Below, piece after piece: positions 35,474 through 44,289 of a DNA stretch of 52,184 nt. The notes beneath the pieces are model-generated. The model was not told where the DNA came from, made no database searches, and saw only the letters and a program-made list of their open reading frames with translations. The DNA lies in assembly GCF_900009265.2 (NCBI RefSeq), contig NZ_LR735016.1:1-52184 (forward strand). Direction: 5' to 3'. How positions within the stretch are numbered: position 1 is the first letter of the stretch; each line of letters starts with the position of its first letter. The translations under genes and the position numbers were made by a program. The DNA is from Planktothrix paucivesiculata PCC 9631 (GTDB taxonomy: Bacteria > Cyanobacteriota > Cyanobacteriia > Cyanobacteriales > Microcoleaceae).

Positions 35474-37402
35474 TTAGACGTGGGATGGCGCATCTGTATC
35501 AGTTATCTGATAACTGAGCACTGATAGAGGAACTTCTTCAACGGCGGGATGTTTTTCTAGGGTTAAATTTGATTTTTGAGAACCGGATAAAAGCTTGAGT
35601 AAAGTTGGTTTAGGATCATGAAGCAGATAAATAATCTGATCTCCGACTTGCCAAGATTCTGAAGCGGCTAAAACTTGGAAATTGCCATCCCTTTCTATTA
35701 ACAAAGGAATTAATTCCCCAGAGCGAATTAACGCCTGTAGATGGGCTATTTGAAATTCTAACCCGGGTTGACGTAATACTGTTTCACCTAATTTTACTTC
35801 CTTGTCTTCCAGGTAGGTATTCCACTCTTTTAAAGAAACATCTGGAATAAAAGCCTGTTGAACTTTCTCCCGATTAACAGTTATTGTAGTTTGAGGTTCC
35901 CGAGGAAACAAAGCTAATACCCGGGGCGGTTTAAATTCGGCATCTGCACGTTCAGCTAGTACCAGATTAACTTCCCCATTAGTAGTCATCGCTAGGAATG
36001 TTCCCATTAATTCTAATCCCGCTTCCTCCAAAACATTATGATCTAAAGCACTACTTTGATAAACCCGTAACCCTTGCTCTCTCGCTGTTTCGCAGGCTTC
36101 AGAATCAGTATCAATCATCACCACTAACTCATCCCGTTCTTGGAACAATCTACCAATTAATCGACTCAAAGGATTTGAACCCACAATCACCGCCCCGGTT
36201 ACGGATTGGGAAGTGACTCCTAATTTTTCCGCCATCCATCGGGCAGTTAATCCTTGAATTACCACCGTCATAATAATAGTTAAGAAGACTAAAGCCTTAA
36301 TTGAGTCTCCCCCGTTAATTCCCCGTTGGGTGAGTAAAATCGCAAATAAAGAAGCAACCGAAGCCGAAACAATTCCCCTCGGTGAAATCCAAGAAGCAAA
36401 TAATTTTTGTCGCCAATTTAGGTTACTATTTAAAGTACAAAGCCAAATATTAATCGGACGCACAACCCACATTAAAGCTAAAACCGTTAATACACTTCCC
36501 CACCCCAAAGCTACAATACTATCTAATGATAAATCCGCCGCTAATAAAATAAATAAAACCGACACCGCCAACATAGTTAACTGACCTTTAAATCGGAGTA
36601 ACTGACGCATATCAGGAACACCGACATAACGCACTATCATTCCCGTAACTACCGTTGTCATTAACCCCGATTCACTCATTAGCAATTCAGCCGTATCAAA
36701 TAATCCCCACAAAGCCGCTAATACAACTAAATTCTTTAATTCTTCCGACATAAATTGGGCAGTTTTTAATAACCATCCCAAAATTCCACCCCCAATTAAG
36801 CCAATTCCTGCGCCAATACTTAAACGCAATAGCAATTGTCCCATAATTTCTAGGGGGCCAGTATTGCCATTCAGGACAACGTTGAGGACTAAAACCGCTA
36901 AAATTGCTCCTACGGGGTCAATTAAAACCCCTTCACCTTCTAATAGGGCGGAAACTTGACGGTCTACGGAAACCTGTTTCAGCAATGGGCCGATCACCGT
37001 TGGGCCTGTAACCACCACCAAAGCCGCGTAGAGAAAGGCGATGGGCCAAGGAAATTCCCCCAACCAATGGGCGGCTATTCCGGCCCCCATCAGGGTGATT
37101 AAAGTGCCAAAGGTGACTAAATTGCGAACACTCCCAGAGACTTGACCCAGCGCCCGCAGGTCTAAACTTAATCCCCCCTCAAACAGAATTAAGGCTACCG
37201 ACAGGGAGACAATGACTTCTAAACCACTTCCTAAAAGATTGGGCTGTACCAAACTCAAGCCATCATTCCCCGCCAGAATTCCGAATAATAGCAGAAACAC
37301 GATGGCAGGAACTTTCAGGTAGTCTGCCAAGACTTGGGCCGAAATCCCTGCCATGACGGTAATGACAATTAACAGGGTGATCTGAAAAGATGATGTTTCC
37401 AT
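35474..37402 (-). CDS. CPA1-type Na+/H+ antiporter with C-terminal TrkA domains
   Basis: The 642-aa protein has about twelve membrane helices (1-395). Antiporter core motifs include LLLFGILAGNDGL, LILFEGGLSLDLR, GEGVLIDPVGAILAV (ion-binding Asp) and SWISPRGIVSASVASL. A TrkA-N-like Rossmann domain (about 400-510, starting AVIVGSNPLSRLIG) and a TrkA-C-like domain follow, so nucleotides may regulate transport. It swaps cytoplasmic Na+ for H+. It resembles cyanobacterial NhaS-type proteins, but the paralogue cannot be assigned. It is convergent with the CorC-like gene, with the heptamer repeats between them. Confidence 0.9.
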   Translation of the reverse strand: METSSFQITLLIVITVMAGISAQVLADYLKVPAIVFLLLFGILAGNDGLSLVQPNLLGSGLEVIVSLSVALILFEGGLSLDLRALGQVSGSVRNLVTFGTLITLMGAGIAAHWLGEFPWPIAFLYAALVVVTGPTVIGPLLKQVSVDRQVSALLEGEGVLIDPVGAILAVLVLNVVLNGNTGPLEIMGQLLLRLSIGAGIGLIGGGILGWLLKTAQFMSEELKNLVVLAALWGLFDTAELLMSESGLMTTVVTGMIVRYVGVPDMRQLLRFKGQLTMLAVSVLFILLAADLSLDSIVALGWGSVLTVLALMWVVRPINIWLCTLNSNLNWRQKLFASWISPRGIVSASVASLFAILLTQRGINGGDSIKALVFLTIIMTVVIQGLTARWMAEKLGVTSQSVTGAVIVGSNPLSRLIGRLFQERDELVVMIDTDSEACETAREQGLRVYQSSALDHNVLEEAGLELMGTFLAMTTNGEVNLVLAERADAEFKPPRVLALFPREPQTTITVNREKVQQAFIPDVSLKEWNTYLEDKEVKLGETVLRQPGLEFQIAHLQALIRSGELIPLLIERDGNFQVLAASESWQVGDQIIYLLHDPKPTLLKLLSGSQKSNLTLEKHPAVEEVPLSVLSYQITDTDAPSHV

Positions 37403-37635
37403 AGGCGCTATTGTTGCAGACTACCCACTGAATTGAAAAGAGTTGTATTCTGTTCCACTATACCCTCTGTCCCAGTAGGGTGCGTAATCGAAGCGCACGC
37501 ACCATCCCCAACCCAATTAAATGATCAAACCATCATCAAAGCGATCGCTTCCCCAACCCCAAAAAACCGGGTTTATGATTAATCAAATTTTTAATATAAA
37601 TTGCTCAAAAGATGGTGCGATCGCCAATAATAAAT

Positions 37636-37932
37636 TCAGAGAATAATATCTCTGTGATTGTGTTCTAATATTGGTGCGGGCGCTGTGATGGAACACCCTA
37701 CCAATTCAGGTTCATTAATAAGGCGTAAAAGTTTAACGGTTTCGATAGTTTCCATTGCAAAAGTATTGCCTTCTTGATCTGTAAAGTCAATTAAAAATGC
37801 TTTTTGATCAAAAGACATCAAAACTGTTCCCATTTGCCCTCGACGGAGTAGAATTTGCTGATGGGTGACTTTGTGGGTAGCGATCGCATCTTCGGTTAGA
37901 GCAACCAAATCGTATTCTTGAATTTCGTTCAT
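37636..37932 (-). CDS. DUF4926 protein
   Basis: The 98-aa protein opens EYDLVALTED and contains ILLRRGQMGTVLMSFDQKAFLIDFTD, the usual DUF4926 pattern. Members are small accessory-genome proteins that often neighbour toxin-like genes; function not established. A decayed copy of the 3' end of a related gene lies at 42198-42256. Confidence 0.75.
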   Translation of the reverse strand: MNEIQEYDLVALTEDAIATHKVTHQQILLRRGQMGTVLMSFDQKAFLIDFTDQEGNTFAMETIETVKLLRLINEPELVGCSITAPAPILEHNHRDIIL

Positions 37933-38089
37933 AATCAGTTATTTATTCAATAGAATTTAGTGGAATTTATAGGCTACATTAACATTTGTAGCATACTTGA
38001 TCAGTTGTGAGAGAGAAACCCAGAAACCCGGTTTGCTGAGTTCTATGATTTCAGTTAAAATGTAAATGTGTTGATACAAGGTTCAGGAT

Positions 38090-38371
38090 ATGAACGCAAT
38101 CAAAGAGCTTATTTTAGACAAATTAGAGCATTTAGAAACTTTATCTGAACCTGTTTTGCAAGAGGTTTTAGATTTTGTTAGCTTTTTAGAATGGCGACTC
38201 AATACAAATCAGCGACCACTTTCCAGTTCCAATTTAACAGAAGACCCTTTAGATTCGGCAGAAGATACGGGTGCGTTTTTGTTAGAAATTGCTAGTTCTT
38301 TTGTTAGTAATTTATCGGATGAAGATTTGGATGTTGTGCCAAGGGATGGTGCACTACTAACTTTAAAATAG
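38090..38371 (+). CDS. DUF2281-like small protein (antitoxin-like)
   Basis: The 93-aa protein begins MNAIKELILDKLEHLETLSEPVLQEVLDFVSFLEW, similar to DUF2281 proteins, some of which are antitoxins. No toxin partner is adjacent on the same strand. Its stop lies 1 bp from the end of the convergent YoeB-type toxin gene. Confidence 0.65.
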   Translation: MNAIKELILDKLEHLETLSEPVLQEVLDFVSFLEWRLNTNQRPLSSSNLTEDPLDSAEDTGAFLLEIASSFVSNLSDEDLDVVPRDGALLTLK

Positions 38372-38372
38372 C

Positions 38373-38630
38373 TTAGTAGTGAAATTTACAGGAAACAATC
38401 ACAATTTCTTCATCAGTAACGTTATAAACTAAGCGATGTTCTTGGGTAATTCGTCGTGACCATAGCCCGGATAGATCGTGTTTCAATGCTTCTGGCTTCC
38501 CTAAACCAGAAAAAGGATCACGTTGAATATCTTTAATCAGCGTGACAATTTTGGTATAAATTTTTTTGTCTTCCATCGCCCATTGGTTAAACTCATCAAA
38601 ACTTCGAGGTATAAATGCCACTTTTCTCAT
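38373..38630 (-). CDS. YoeB-type mRNA interferase toxin
   Basis: The 85-aa protein matches the Txe/YoeB family closely: FDEFNQWAMEDKKIYTKI, GKPEALKHDLSGLWSRRI, EHRLVYNV and the terminal CKFHY, with the catalytic Glu, Arg and His present. YoeB cuts mRNA on the ribosome. Its start overlaps the antitoxin stop by 4 bp (ATGA), the usual coupled antitoxin-toxin order. Confidence 0.93.
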   Translation of the reverse strand: MRKVAFIPRSFDEFNQWAMEDKKIYTKIVTLIKDIQRDPFSGLGKPEALKHDLSGLWSRRITQEHRLVYNVTDEEIVIVSCKFHY

Positions 38631-38860
38631 AATTTTGCGGGATCGACATAAATATAGTTCTCAGGATATTTAAGTGATTCTACAGCTTCTTTTAGATGGT
38701 GGCGATTAGCTTCTGTAGATAGTAGATAATCTGTTTCATCCGTTTCGGTTGATTTCCCAATTAATAAAATTGCCTCAACAACAGTTCCTTCTGGCAAATC
38801 CAGGGAGGGTAAATCGAGTTTACCGTTTTTAATAGTTGTCTTGTATTTAAGGGTATTCAT
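38627..38860 (-). CDS. Antitoxin of the YoeB-type toxin, unusual N-terminus
   Basis: The 77-aa protein lies directly upstream of and overlaps the toxin. The C-terminal half (LLSTEANRHHLKEAVESLKY) looks like the toxin-binding tail of YefM/Phd antitoxins. The N-terminal half (KYKTTIKNGKLDLPSLDLPEGTVVEAILLI) does not look like the Phd/YefM fold; it resembles DUF104 or AbrB-like short beta domains. It should neutralise the toxin and may repress the operon. Confidence 0.8.
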   Translation of the reverse strand: MNTLKYKTTIKNGKLDLPSLDLPEGTVVEAILLIGKSTETDETDYLLSTEANRHHLKEAVESLKYPENYIYVDPAKL

Positions 38861-38907
38861 AACATCTGATGTTTGAGAGATTTTTTAATTATACTCAATT
38901 CAACTGA

Positions 38908-39162
38908 GGTTGGGGTGAGAGATAGAGAAACCGGGTTTCTATTGGAAATTATTTACTAAAAACCAAAGTTTATGCAGAAACCCGGTTTCTGGGTTGGGGT
39001 GGGAGATAGAGAAACCGGGTTTCTATTGGAAATTATTTACTAAAAACAAAGTTTATGCAGAAACCCGGTTTCTGGGTTGGGGTGGGAAATAGAGAAACCG
39101 GGTTTCTATGGGAAATTATTTACTAAAAACAAAGTTTATGCAGAAACCCGGTTTCTGGGTTG
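38908..39162. repeat. Three tandem 83-bp units with paired AAACCCGGTTTC palindromes
   Basis: Three near-identical units (periods 84, 83 and 83 bp) fill most of the 416-bp gap between the antitoxin and the CHAT gene. Each unit contains GAAACCGGGTTTC, an AT-rich core and GAAACCCGGTTTC, so each can fold into a large hairpin. Remaining differences are single bases. There is no spacer diversity, so it is not a CRISPR array. Confidence 0.9.
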
Positions 39163-39276
39163 GTTAATCATCCTTCTCCCTTCCTTTGTGTCTTCGTGTC
39201 TTTGTGGTTCCTTTCCAAACTTAAATCTATTATAATCTTCAATAACAGCCAGACCCAACCCCAACCCTCCCTCACC

Positions 39277-42198
39277 ATGAACGACGCCTACTTACAACTA
39301 TTACTCGAAATACTAAAAGCAATTGCCAAAAATAAAAAAAATCCTAAAGCTGTCTATCCCTTACTCGAAGAAAATAGCGATCAATTAGATCAAACATTTA
39401 TTCTCACCTTGCAACAATGGGCAACAGAACAACTGCAAGATGCCGACCCCGACCAATCCAATAAAATTGCATTAAATTTATATTCATTCAATTATATAAT
39501 TTCCGGGTTTCCTCTGGGCAACCGCGCCCTGAATATAGAAATTGCGATTACTTGTTTAAAATTAGCCTTAACGGTTTGGACAAGGGAAAGTGACGCCGAA
39601 AACTGGGCAATGATTCAAAATAGTTTAGGAATTAACTACTGGGATCGCATCCAAGGGGAAACATCCCAGAATCTTGAAAATGCGATCGATTGTTTCAACC
39701 AGGCATCGTCTGTTTATACCCGCAAGGATTTTCCCCAACAATGGGCGATGACACAAATGAATCTCGGTACTGCCTACGTTCGTCGCATCCAAGGGGAAAC
39801 AGCCCGGAATCTTGAAAATGCGATCGATTGTTACAAGGAGGCATTGTCTGTTTATACCCGCAAGGATTTTCCCCAACAATGGGCGATGACACAAATGAAT
39901 CTCGGTACTGCCTACTGGAGTCGCATCCAAGGGGAAACAGCCGAGAATATTGAAAAAGCGATCGCTTGTTGCACCGAGGCATTGTCTGTTTTAACCCGCA
40001 AGGCTTTTCCCCAAGAATGGGCGATGACACAAATGGGTCTCGGTAATGCCTACAGCACTCGCATCCAAGGGGAAAAAGCCGAGAATATTGAAAATGCGAT
40101 CGCTTGTTACACCGAGGCATTGTCTGTTTATACCCGCAAGGCTTTTCCCCAACAATGGGCGATGACACAAATGAATCTCGGTGGTGCCTACGGTCGTCGC
40201 ATCCAAGGGGAAAAAGCCGAGAATCTTGAAAATGCGATCGCTTGTTATCACAATGCTTTAGAAGTTTTTCAACCCCAGGCGTTTCCGTTAGATTGTTTGA
40301 TGACTGGACGCATTTTAGGCTATTTAGGATATAACACCGAACAATGGGAAACTGCGATTCAGGGCTATGGTGCGGCCATTGAAGCGGTTGAACAACTGTG
40401 TGAGTGGGTGAGTTCTCCCCGTCGTCGTCAGCAGGTGTTGGTGGATGCCTTGGATGTTTATGAAAGCATGGTGCAAGCTTGTCTGAAGGCCGGACGGGAG
40501 GACTTAGCCCTGACCACCATCGAACGCAGTAAGTCCCGCTCTCTGGTACAGATGATCACCGATATTACCCTCGAACCCAAAACCGCCACCGATGAACAAC
40601 TCCAGCGCTTTCGAGGTTTGCGGCGTCAACTGTTGGTGTTATCGCAATTGTGGGAAGGAGAAATTATTGATCGTAGCAGTGGAGATGACCTAACCCCCCA
40701 ACCCCCTTCCCTGCGAGGGAATGGGGAGCAAGAGGTTTCTGGATCTAATCCACTCCCCTCTCCTCGTAGGAGAGGGGCCGGGGGAGAGGTCACACAGGTT
40801 TCCACCGACAATAAAACAGCCCTGGGGGATTTAGGCAGTAATCTCAACACCCAACGCCAAAACCTGCAACAACAACTTAACGAACTCCTAACAGAAATTG
40901 ACGAACCAGAATTCCTGCTCACCCAAAAAGTACAACCGATCACAGTAGCGGAAATTCAAACCCTTCTTGATCAACAAACCGTTATTTTAGAATGGCATAT
41001 TGGGACTCAGGAAACGTCGGGTTTTCAAACCTTTATTATTAGTCACAATAGCTTGCAAGTTGAGGAATTTACCCCCACCGAATGGCAAACCCTCGACGCC
41101 TGGAAACAAGAATATTTACAGGACTATCGCCAACCCAGTTGGACAGAAAATCTCGCCGGACGTCTGCAAAAGTTAGGGGAGATATTACGCCTTGATGATA
41201 TTCTCGATAAAATTCCGCCCCAATGCCAAACCCTAATTTTAATTCCCCATCGTTTCCTGCATCTATTCCCCTTACACGCTTTAGAAGCAAAGCGAAATAA
41301 TGACAACTCCAAACAATATTTGCTCGACCTTTTTCCTGAAGGGGTGAGTTATGTTCCCAGTTGTCTACTATTGCGACAATTAAAACAGCGCCAACGTCCG
41401 GCGGCGTCGGAAACTTCCCCTTGGTTTGGTATCCAAAACCCCACCCAAGATTTACGTTATACCCAAGTCGAAGTTGAACAAATCAAACAACCCTTTGATC
41501 CTAATACCTTAATTCTGGAAGGTCAGCAAGCCACCAAAGCCAAGTTATTCCATCCCGAAACCCTAGCAAAACTCGCCCAGAGCGAATATTTGCACTTTTC
41601 CTGTCACGGTAGTTTTAATGCTAAAAATCCCCTGTATTCGGCATTAATTTTAGCGCCGGAAATAGCAGGAGAAACAAGATTAAACCCGGAAACAAACAAT
41701 AAAAATCGGTTTGTGATGTTGCGAGATGGCAGAAGGTTTGATACCGTTACCCAAGGACTGACATTAGGAGAAATTTTTGCTAAATTAGAATTACCTTTCT
41801 GTCGATTAGTGGGATTATCTGCTTGTGAAACCAGTTTAATTGATGCGAGTCAGATGTTAGATGAATATATTGGTTTACCAATGGCATTTTTATATGCGGG
41901 AAGTCTGAGTGTGATTAGTAGTTTGTGGTGTGTCGATGATTTTGCTACGGCGTTTTTAATGATTCGGTTTTATCAGAATTTACCGAAAGAAAATAATTCT
42001 AATGTCCTAGCGTTACAGGCGGCGCAAGATTGGTTTAGAAAGGTTTCCCGTGATGACTTTTTAACTTGGTTACGCAACGATCTAAAATTAGATGAAGATT
42101 TCGTGGATAATTGCGAAGTCCGTCTACGTCGAAGTTATCCTAAACATCCCTTTAATCAGCCCCTCCATTGGGCACCTTTCGCTATTATTGGTTTATAA
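39277..42198 (+). CDS. TPR-CHAT caspase-like protease
   Basis: Start chosen at ATG 39277 (MNDAYLQLL), since the 39 codons upstream are repeat-derived junk; 973 aa. The N-terminal part holds about five TPR-like repeats of 46 residues (residues about 130-330, consensus NLENAIACYTEALSVYTRKAFPQQWAMTQMNLGTAY). A helical region follows, then a CHAT domain (about 600-973) with catalytic His in LHFSCHGSFN and Cys in GLSACETS. CHAT proteases of this kind are effectors in bacterial immunity and programmed death. A 104-bp repeat is inserted in frame at 40688-40791. Followed by two short-spaced genes on the same strand. Confidence 0.9.
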   Translation: MNDAYLQLLLEILKAIAKNKKNPKAVYPLLEENSDQLDQTFILTLQQWATEQLQDADPDQSNKIALNLYSFNYIISGFPLGNRALNIEIAITCLKLALTVWTRESDAENWAMIQNSLGINYWDRIQGETSQNLENAIDCFNQASSVYTRKDFPQQWAMTQMNLGTAYVRRIQGETARNLENAIDCYKEALSVYTRKDFPQQWAMTQMNLGTAYWSRIQGETAENIEKAIACCTEALSVLTRKAFPQEWAMTQMGLGNAYSTRIQGEKAENIENAIACYTEALSVYTRKAFPQQWAMTQMNLGGAYGRRIQGEKAENLENAIACYHNALEVFQPQAFPLDCLMTGRILGYLGYNTEQWETAIQGYGAAIEAVEQLCEWVSSPRRRQQVLVDALDVYESMVQACLKAGREDLALTTIERSKSRSLVQMITDITLEPKTATDEQLQRFRGLRRQLLVLSQLWEGEIIDRSSGDDLTPQPPSLRGNGEQEVSGSNPLPSPRRRGAGGEVTQVSTDNKTALGDLGSNLNTQRQNLQQQLNELLTEIDEPEFLLTQKVQPITVAEIQTLLDQQTVILEWHIGTQETSGFQTFIISHNSLQVEEFTPTEWQTLDAWKQEYLQDYRQPSWTENLAGRLQKLGEILRLDDILDKIPPQCQTLILIPHRFLHLFPLHALEAKRNNDNSKQYLLDLFPEGVSYVPSCLLLRQLKQRQRPAASETSPWFGIQNPTQDLRYTQVEVEQIKQPFDPNTLILEGQQATKAKLFHPETLAKLAQSEYLHFSCHGSFNAKNPLYSALILAPEIAGETRLNPETNNKNRFVMLRDGRRFDTVTQGLTLGEIFAKLELPFCRLVGLSACETSLIDASQMLDEYIGLPMAFLYAGSLSVISSLWCVDDFATAFLMIRFYQNLPKENNSNVLALQAAQDWFRKVSRDDFLTWLRNDLKLDEDFVDNCEVRLRRSYPKHPFNQPLHWAPFAIIGL
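39664..40258 (+). repeat. 138-bp tandem repeats inside the TPR-CHAT gene
   Basis: Four to five nearly identical 138-bp units encode the 46-residue TPR modules. Several units carry GCGATCGC or GCGATCGA at the same place. Confidence 0.9.
40688..40791. repeat. Dispersed palindromic repeat inserted in frame in the CHAT gene
   Basis: It contains CCCCTCTCCT-CGT-AGGAGAGGGG, a perfect 10-bp hairpin, preceded by CCCTTCCCTGCGAGGGAATGGG. Translated it reads TPQPPSLRGNGEQ and later PLPSPRRRGAGGEV, a signature of a known dispersed cyanobacterial repeat. The reading frame stays open. Confidence 0.85.
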
Positions 42199-42256
42199 TA
42201 TCTCTATGATTGTGATATAATGTTGGGGATTGTGCTTTGATAGCCACACCCTGGGA
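42198..42256 (-). pseudogene. Remnant of the 3' end of a DUF4926 gene
   Basis: Read on the minus strand this gives GVAIKAQSPTLYHNHRDII and a stop, matching the last residues of the intact DUF4926 protein (GCSITAPAPILEHNHRDIIL). An in-frame stop lies just upstream. DNA similarity to 37645-37700 is evident by eye. It touches the CHAT stop codon. Confidence 0.6.
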
Positions 42257-42287
42257 TTAAGGTTAGTCAAAAAAAACGGAGGATATT

Positions 42288-42671
42288 ATGAATGAATCTG
42301 ATCAAACTGTTTACGATTTTTTAACCTTCTTAGATAATCTTAATTCTCAGCTATTATCCGATGAAGTTAAAACCGGATTAAAACAACTCCAAAACGAACT
42401 CAAAACCCTTCCCCAAGAATCGAATAAAATCGCTTTAGCAATTCTGAAATGGTGTGAAAAATATCCAGAAATTGATCAATTTTTCAAAAATACCGATTGG
42501 CAAAAAGTCCGACGTGATACGATTGAAGAAGGAGAAGTTCCCCGACCTGATCCTACCTTAGAAGTCGAGATTGTGACCAATAGAATTATAACTGCGATTG
42601 ATAAAAATAGTCGAGAAAATGAGTCTAGCGATCGCCCCAACCCCAACGAAGATAATGGCCCCCAAAATTGA
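42288..42671 (+). CDS. Small protein associated with the CHAT operon
   Basis: The 127-aa, acidic, mostly helical protein (MNESDQTVYDFLTFLDNLN) has no recognised catalytic motif. It starts 90 bp after the CHAT gene with a GGAGG site just upstream of the ATG, and overlaps the next gene. The order TPR-CHAT, small protein, membrane protein recalls the caspase-TPR-associated (CATRA) conflict systems, which include a CATRA-associated small protein. This assignment is from memory and unverified. Confidence 0.65.
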   Translation: MNESDQTVYDFLTFLDNLNSQLLSDEVKTGLKQLQNELKTLPQESNKIALAILKWCEKYPEIDQFFKNTDWQKVRRDTIEEGEVPRPDPTLEVEIVTNRIITAIDKNSRENESSDRPNPNEDNGPQN

Positions 42672-44217
42672 TTATATTTACGCTTTAAATCTCTATTTAT
42701 TTGCTTTTAAACTCAAATCTGGTTTAACAGCAGATTTACAACCTGTTGAAAATCCAGTTACGGTTGTTAAAGAGCAGTATCAACCCATATTAGACCAGTT
42801 TAAACCCCAATTTCAAGACGGAGATCTTAATCCTCAATTACGGTCTGAAGATGCTTTGAAATCAACTCCAGCAGAAACCCTAGATTTATTAGAAACGCAA
42901 CGCCCGGATCGGAATTTTTACTTTAAATCAGGTTTAGAAAAAAACTCCAATCCCCAGAAACCCAAATCGTTATATAGTCTGCTATTATATCCCCAAAAAA
43001 TATCCGATACCTATTCTTTATTATTGCATATTTTTCGATCTCAAGATTCGGGATATGATCAAGTTAAGTTAGCTGAAATTGAACAGTTTCACCCCAAAAG
43101 TTTAATCTTAAAAGATCCCGAAAGGGATTTTTTAGGACAAACCTTATTAGTAACGGCGTTTTTACCCGAAAATACCCCAAGGGATGATCAAAATTTAAGA
43201 GCGATCGCCGAGCAATTACGGTATAATTTATTTGGGGATTATTGTGATACTTTTTATCAAGAGGGAAAACTGTTAGGGAGTTATATTGTTGAATATGGAA
43301 ACCCTAAAACAAATCTGAATCGAATTTTAATTGTATTTTATCTAACCGAAGCTACCCCAGAAAAAATTAAGTCAATTTACTGGAATTTACCCGAATTATT
43401 TCTCTATTATCATAAAATAGCCTATACGTTTCAATTTAGTCGTCAAGCTTATCAAGAAGCTGATGAGCTAACTCGCAACATTATTGAAGCAGAATTAAGA
43501 AAAATAATCACACTTGACACACAAGCAGAAACGTCTGAATTAGATTTAGAAGGTTTGAAAAAACAACTGATCACCCTAATTAAAATCGCGCCTAAATATA
43601 CCTTAAAATTAAGAAACCTAGAATATGCTCTGAATACAGTTAATATTAATGTCGGAAATTATCAGCGCATTTTGAAGCGTCTCCAACAAGAAACCGAAGA
43701 TGATTTAGAATTTTTTGTCCGCTTTTTAAATCGAGAATGTCAGACTTTACCTACCCAAATTCAAGCGGATTTAAACTATTTAAAACCCGCCTCAAATTTA
43801 TTAGATCAGGCGATATCTAGTATTAGAGGATTAGTTGAAATTGAACAAGCTAAAATTGATCAAGAAAAAGCAGACATACTCCGTCAGAGTGAAGAAGGCG
43901 AAAAAGACCGCGATAAATCTTTAGAGCGTACTATTTCAACGTTAGGCGTTGGTTTAGCCGCCGGAGGTATTGCTTCATCGATTACCTCAGCATACATTGA
44001 AAAACCCCTACCCCTACCCTATCTGGAAAAATCTCTATCCGTTCCTCCTTTTATTCTAGCATTTTTATTAAGTGTTGGAATAGCTTTTATCGCGGGTTTT
44101 ATTACTTGGGGTTTTATTACTTGGCAAATTACAAAAAAAACGGAAACAATCTCATTACAAGAACCACCACCAACAGCAGAGTGCATAAGCGAAGCGAACG
44201 CACCCCACGAAGAATAA
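42655..44217 (+). CDS. Two-helix membrane protein of the CHAT operon (CATRA-like)
   Basis: Start chosen at ATG 42655 (MAPKIDYIYALNLYLFAFKL, 520 aa), overlapping the small gene by 17 bp; ATG 42619 and TTG 42598 are alternatives. Residues 1-190 form a soluble domain with LYSLLLYPQKISDTYSLLLHIF, and 190-430 are mainly helical with coiled-coil features. Two membrane helices follow near the C-terminus (TISTLGVGLAAGG and ILAFLLSVGIAFIAGF). Such a protein could sense, or be cleaved to disrupt, the membrane after CHAT activation (inference). The last part includes repeat-like sequence (GCATAAGCGAAGCGAACGCA). Confidence 0.7.
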   Translation: MAPKIDYIYALNLYLFAFKLKSGLTADLQPVENPVTVVKEQYQPILDQFKPQFQDGDLNPQLRSEDALKSTPAETLDLLETQRPDRNFYFKSGLEKNSNPQKPKSLYSLLLYPQKISDTYSLLLHIFRSQDSGYDQVKLAEIEQFHPKSLILKDPERDFLGQTLLVTAFLPENTPRDDQNLRAIAEQLRYNLFGDYCDTFYQEGKLLGSYIVEYGNPKTNLNRILIVFYLTEATPEKIKSIYWNLPELFLYYHKIAYTFQFSRQAYQEADELTRNIIEAELRKIITLDTQAETSELDLEGLKKQLITLIKIAPKYTLKLRNLEYALNTVNINVGNYQRILKRLQQETEDDLEFFVRFLNRECQTLPTQIQADLNYLKPASNLLDQAISSIRGLVEIEQAKIDQEKADILRQSEEGEKDRDKSLERTISTLGVGLAAGGIASSITSAYIEKPLPLPYLEKSLSVPPFILAFLLSVGIAFIAGFITWGFITWQITKKTETISLQEPPPTAECISEANAPHEE

Positions 44218-44289
44218 AAAACCCAACCCCAAGAAACCCGGTTTCTGAATTCTGATCAAGTTTTGGTGCGTGAGCGTTGCTTACACACC

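Noticed and set aside
38908-39162. Possible CRISPR array
   Set aside because: Units are identical along their whole length, with no variable spacers, and no cas genes are present.
39160-39276. N-terminal extension of the CHAT protein
   Set aside because: It derives from repeat and low-value intergenic sequence; the ATG at 39277 starts the conserved-looking helical region.
39625-40251. Three long minus-strand ORFs with repeated CHRPLLGK-type residues
   Set aside because: They are antisense shadows of the TPR repeats; the plus-strand gene has clear domains.
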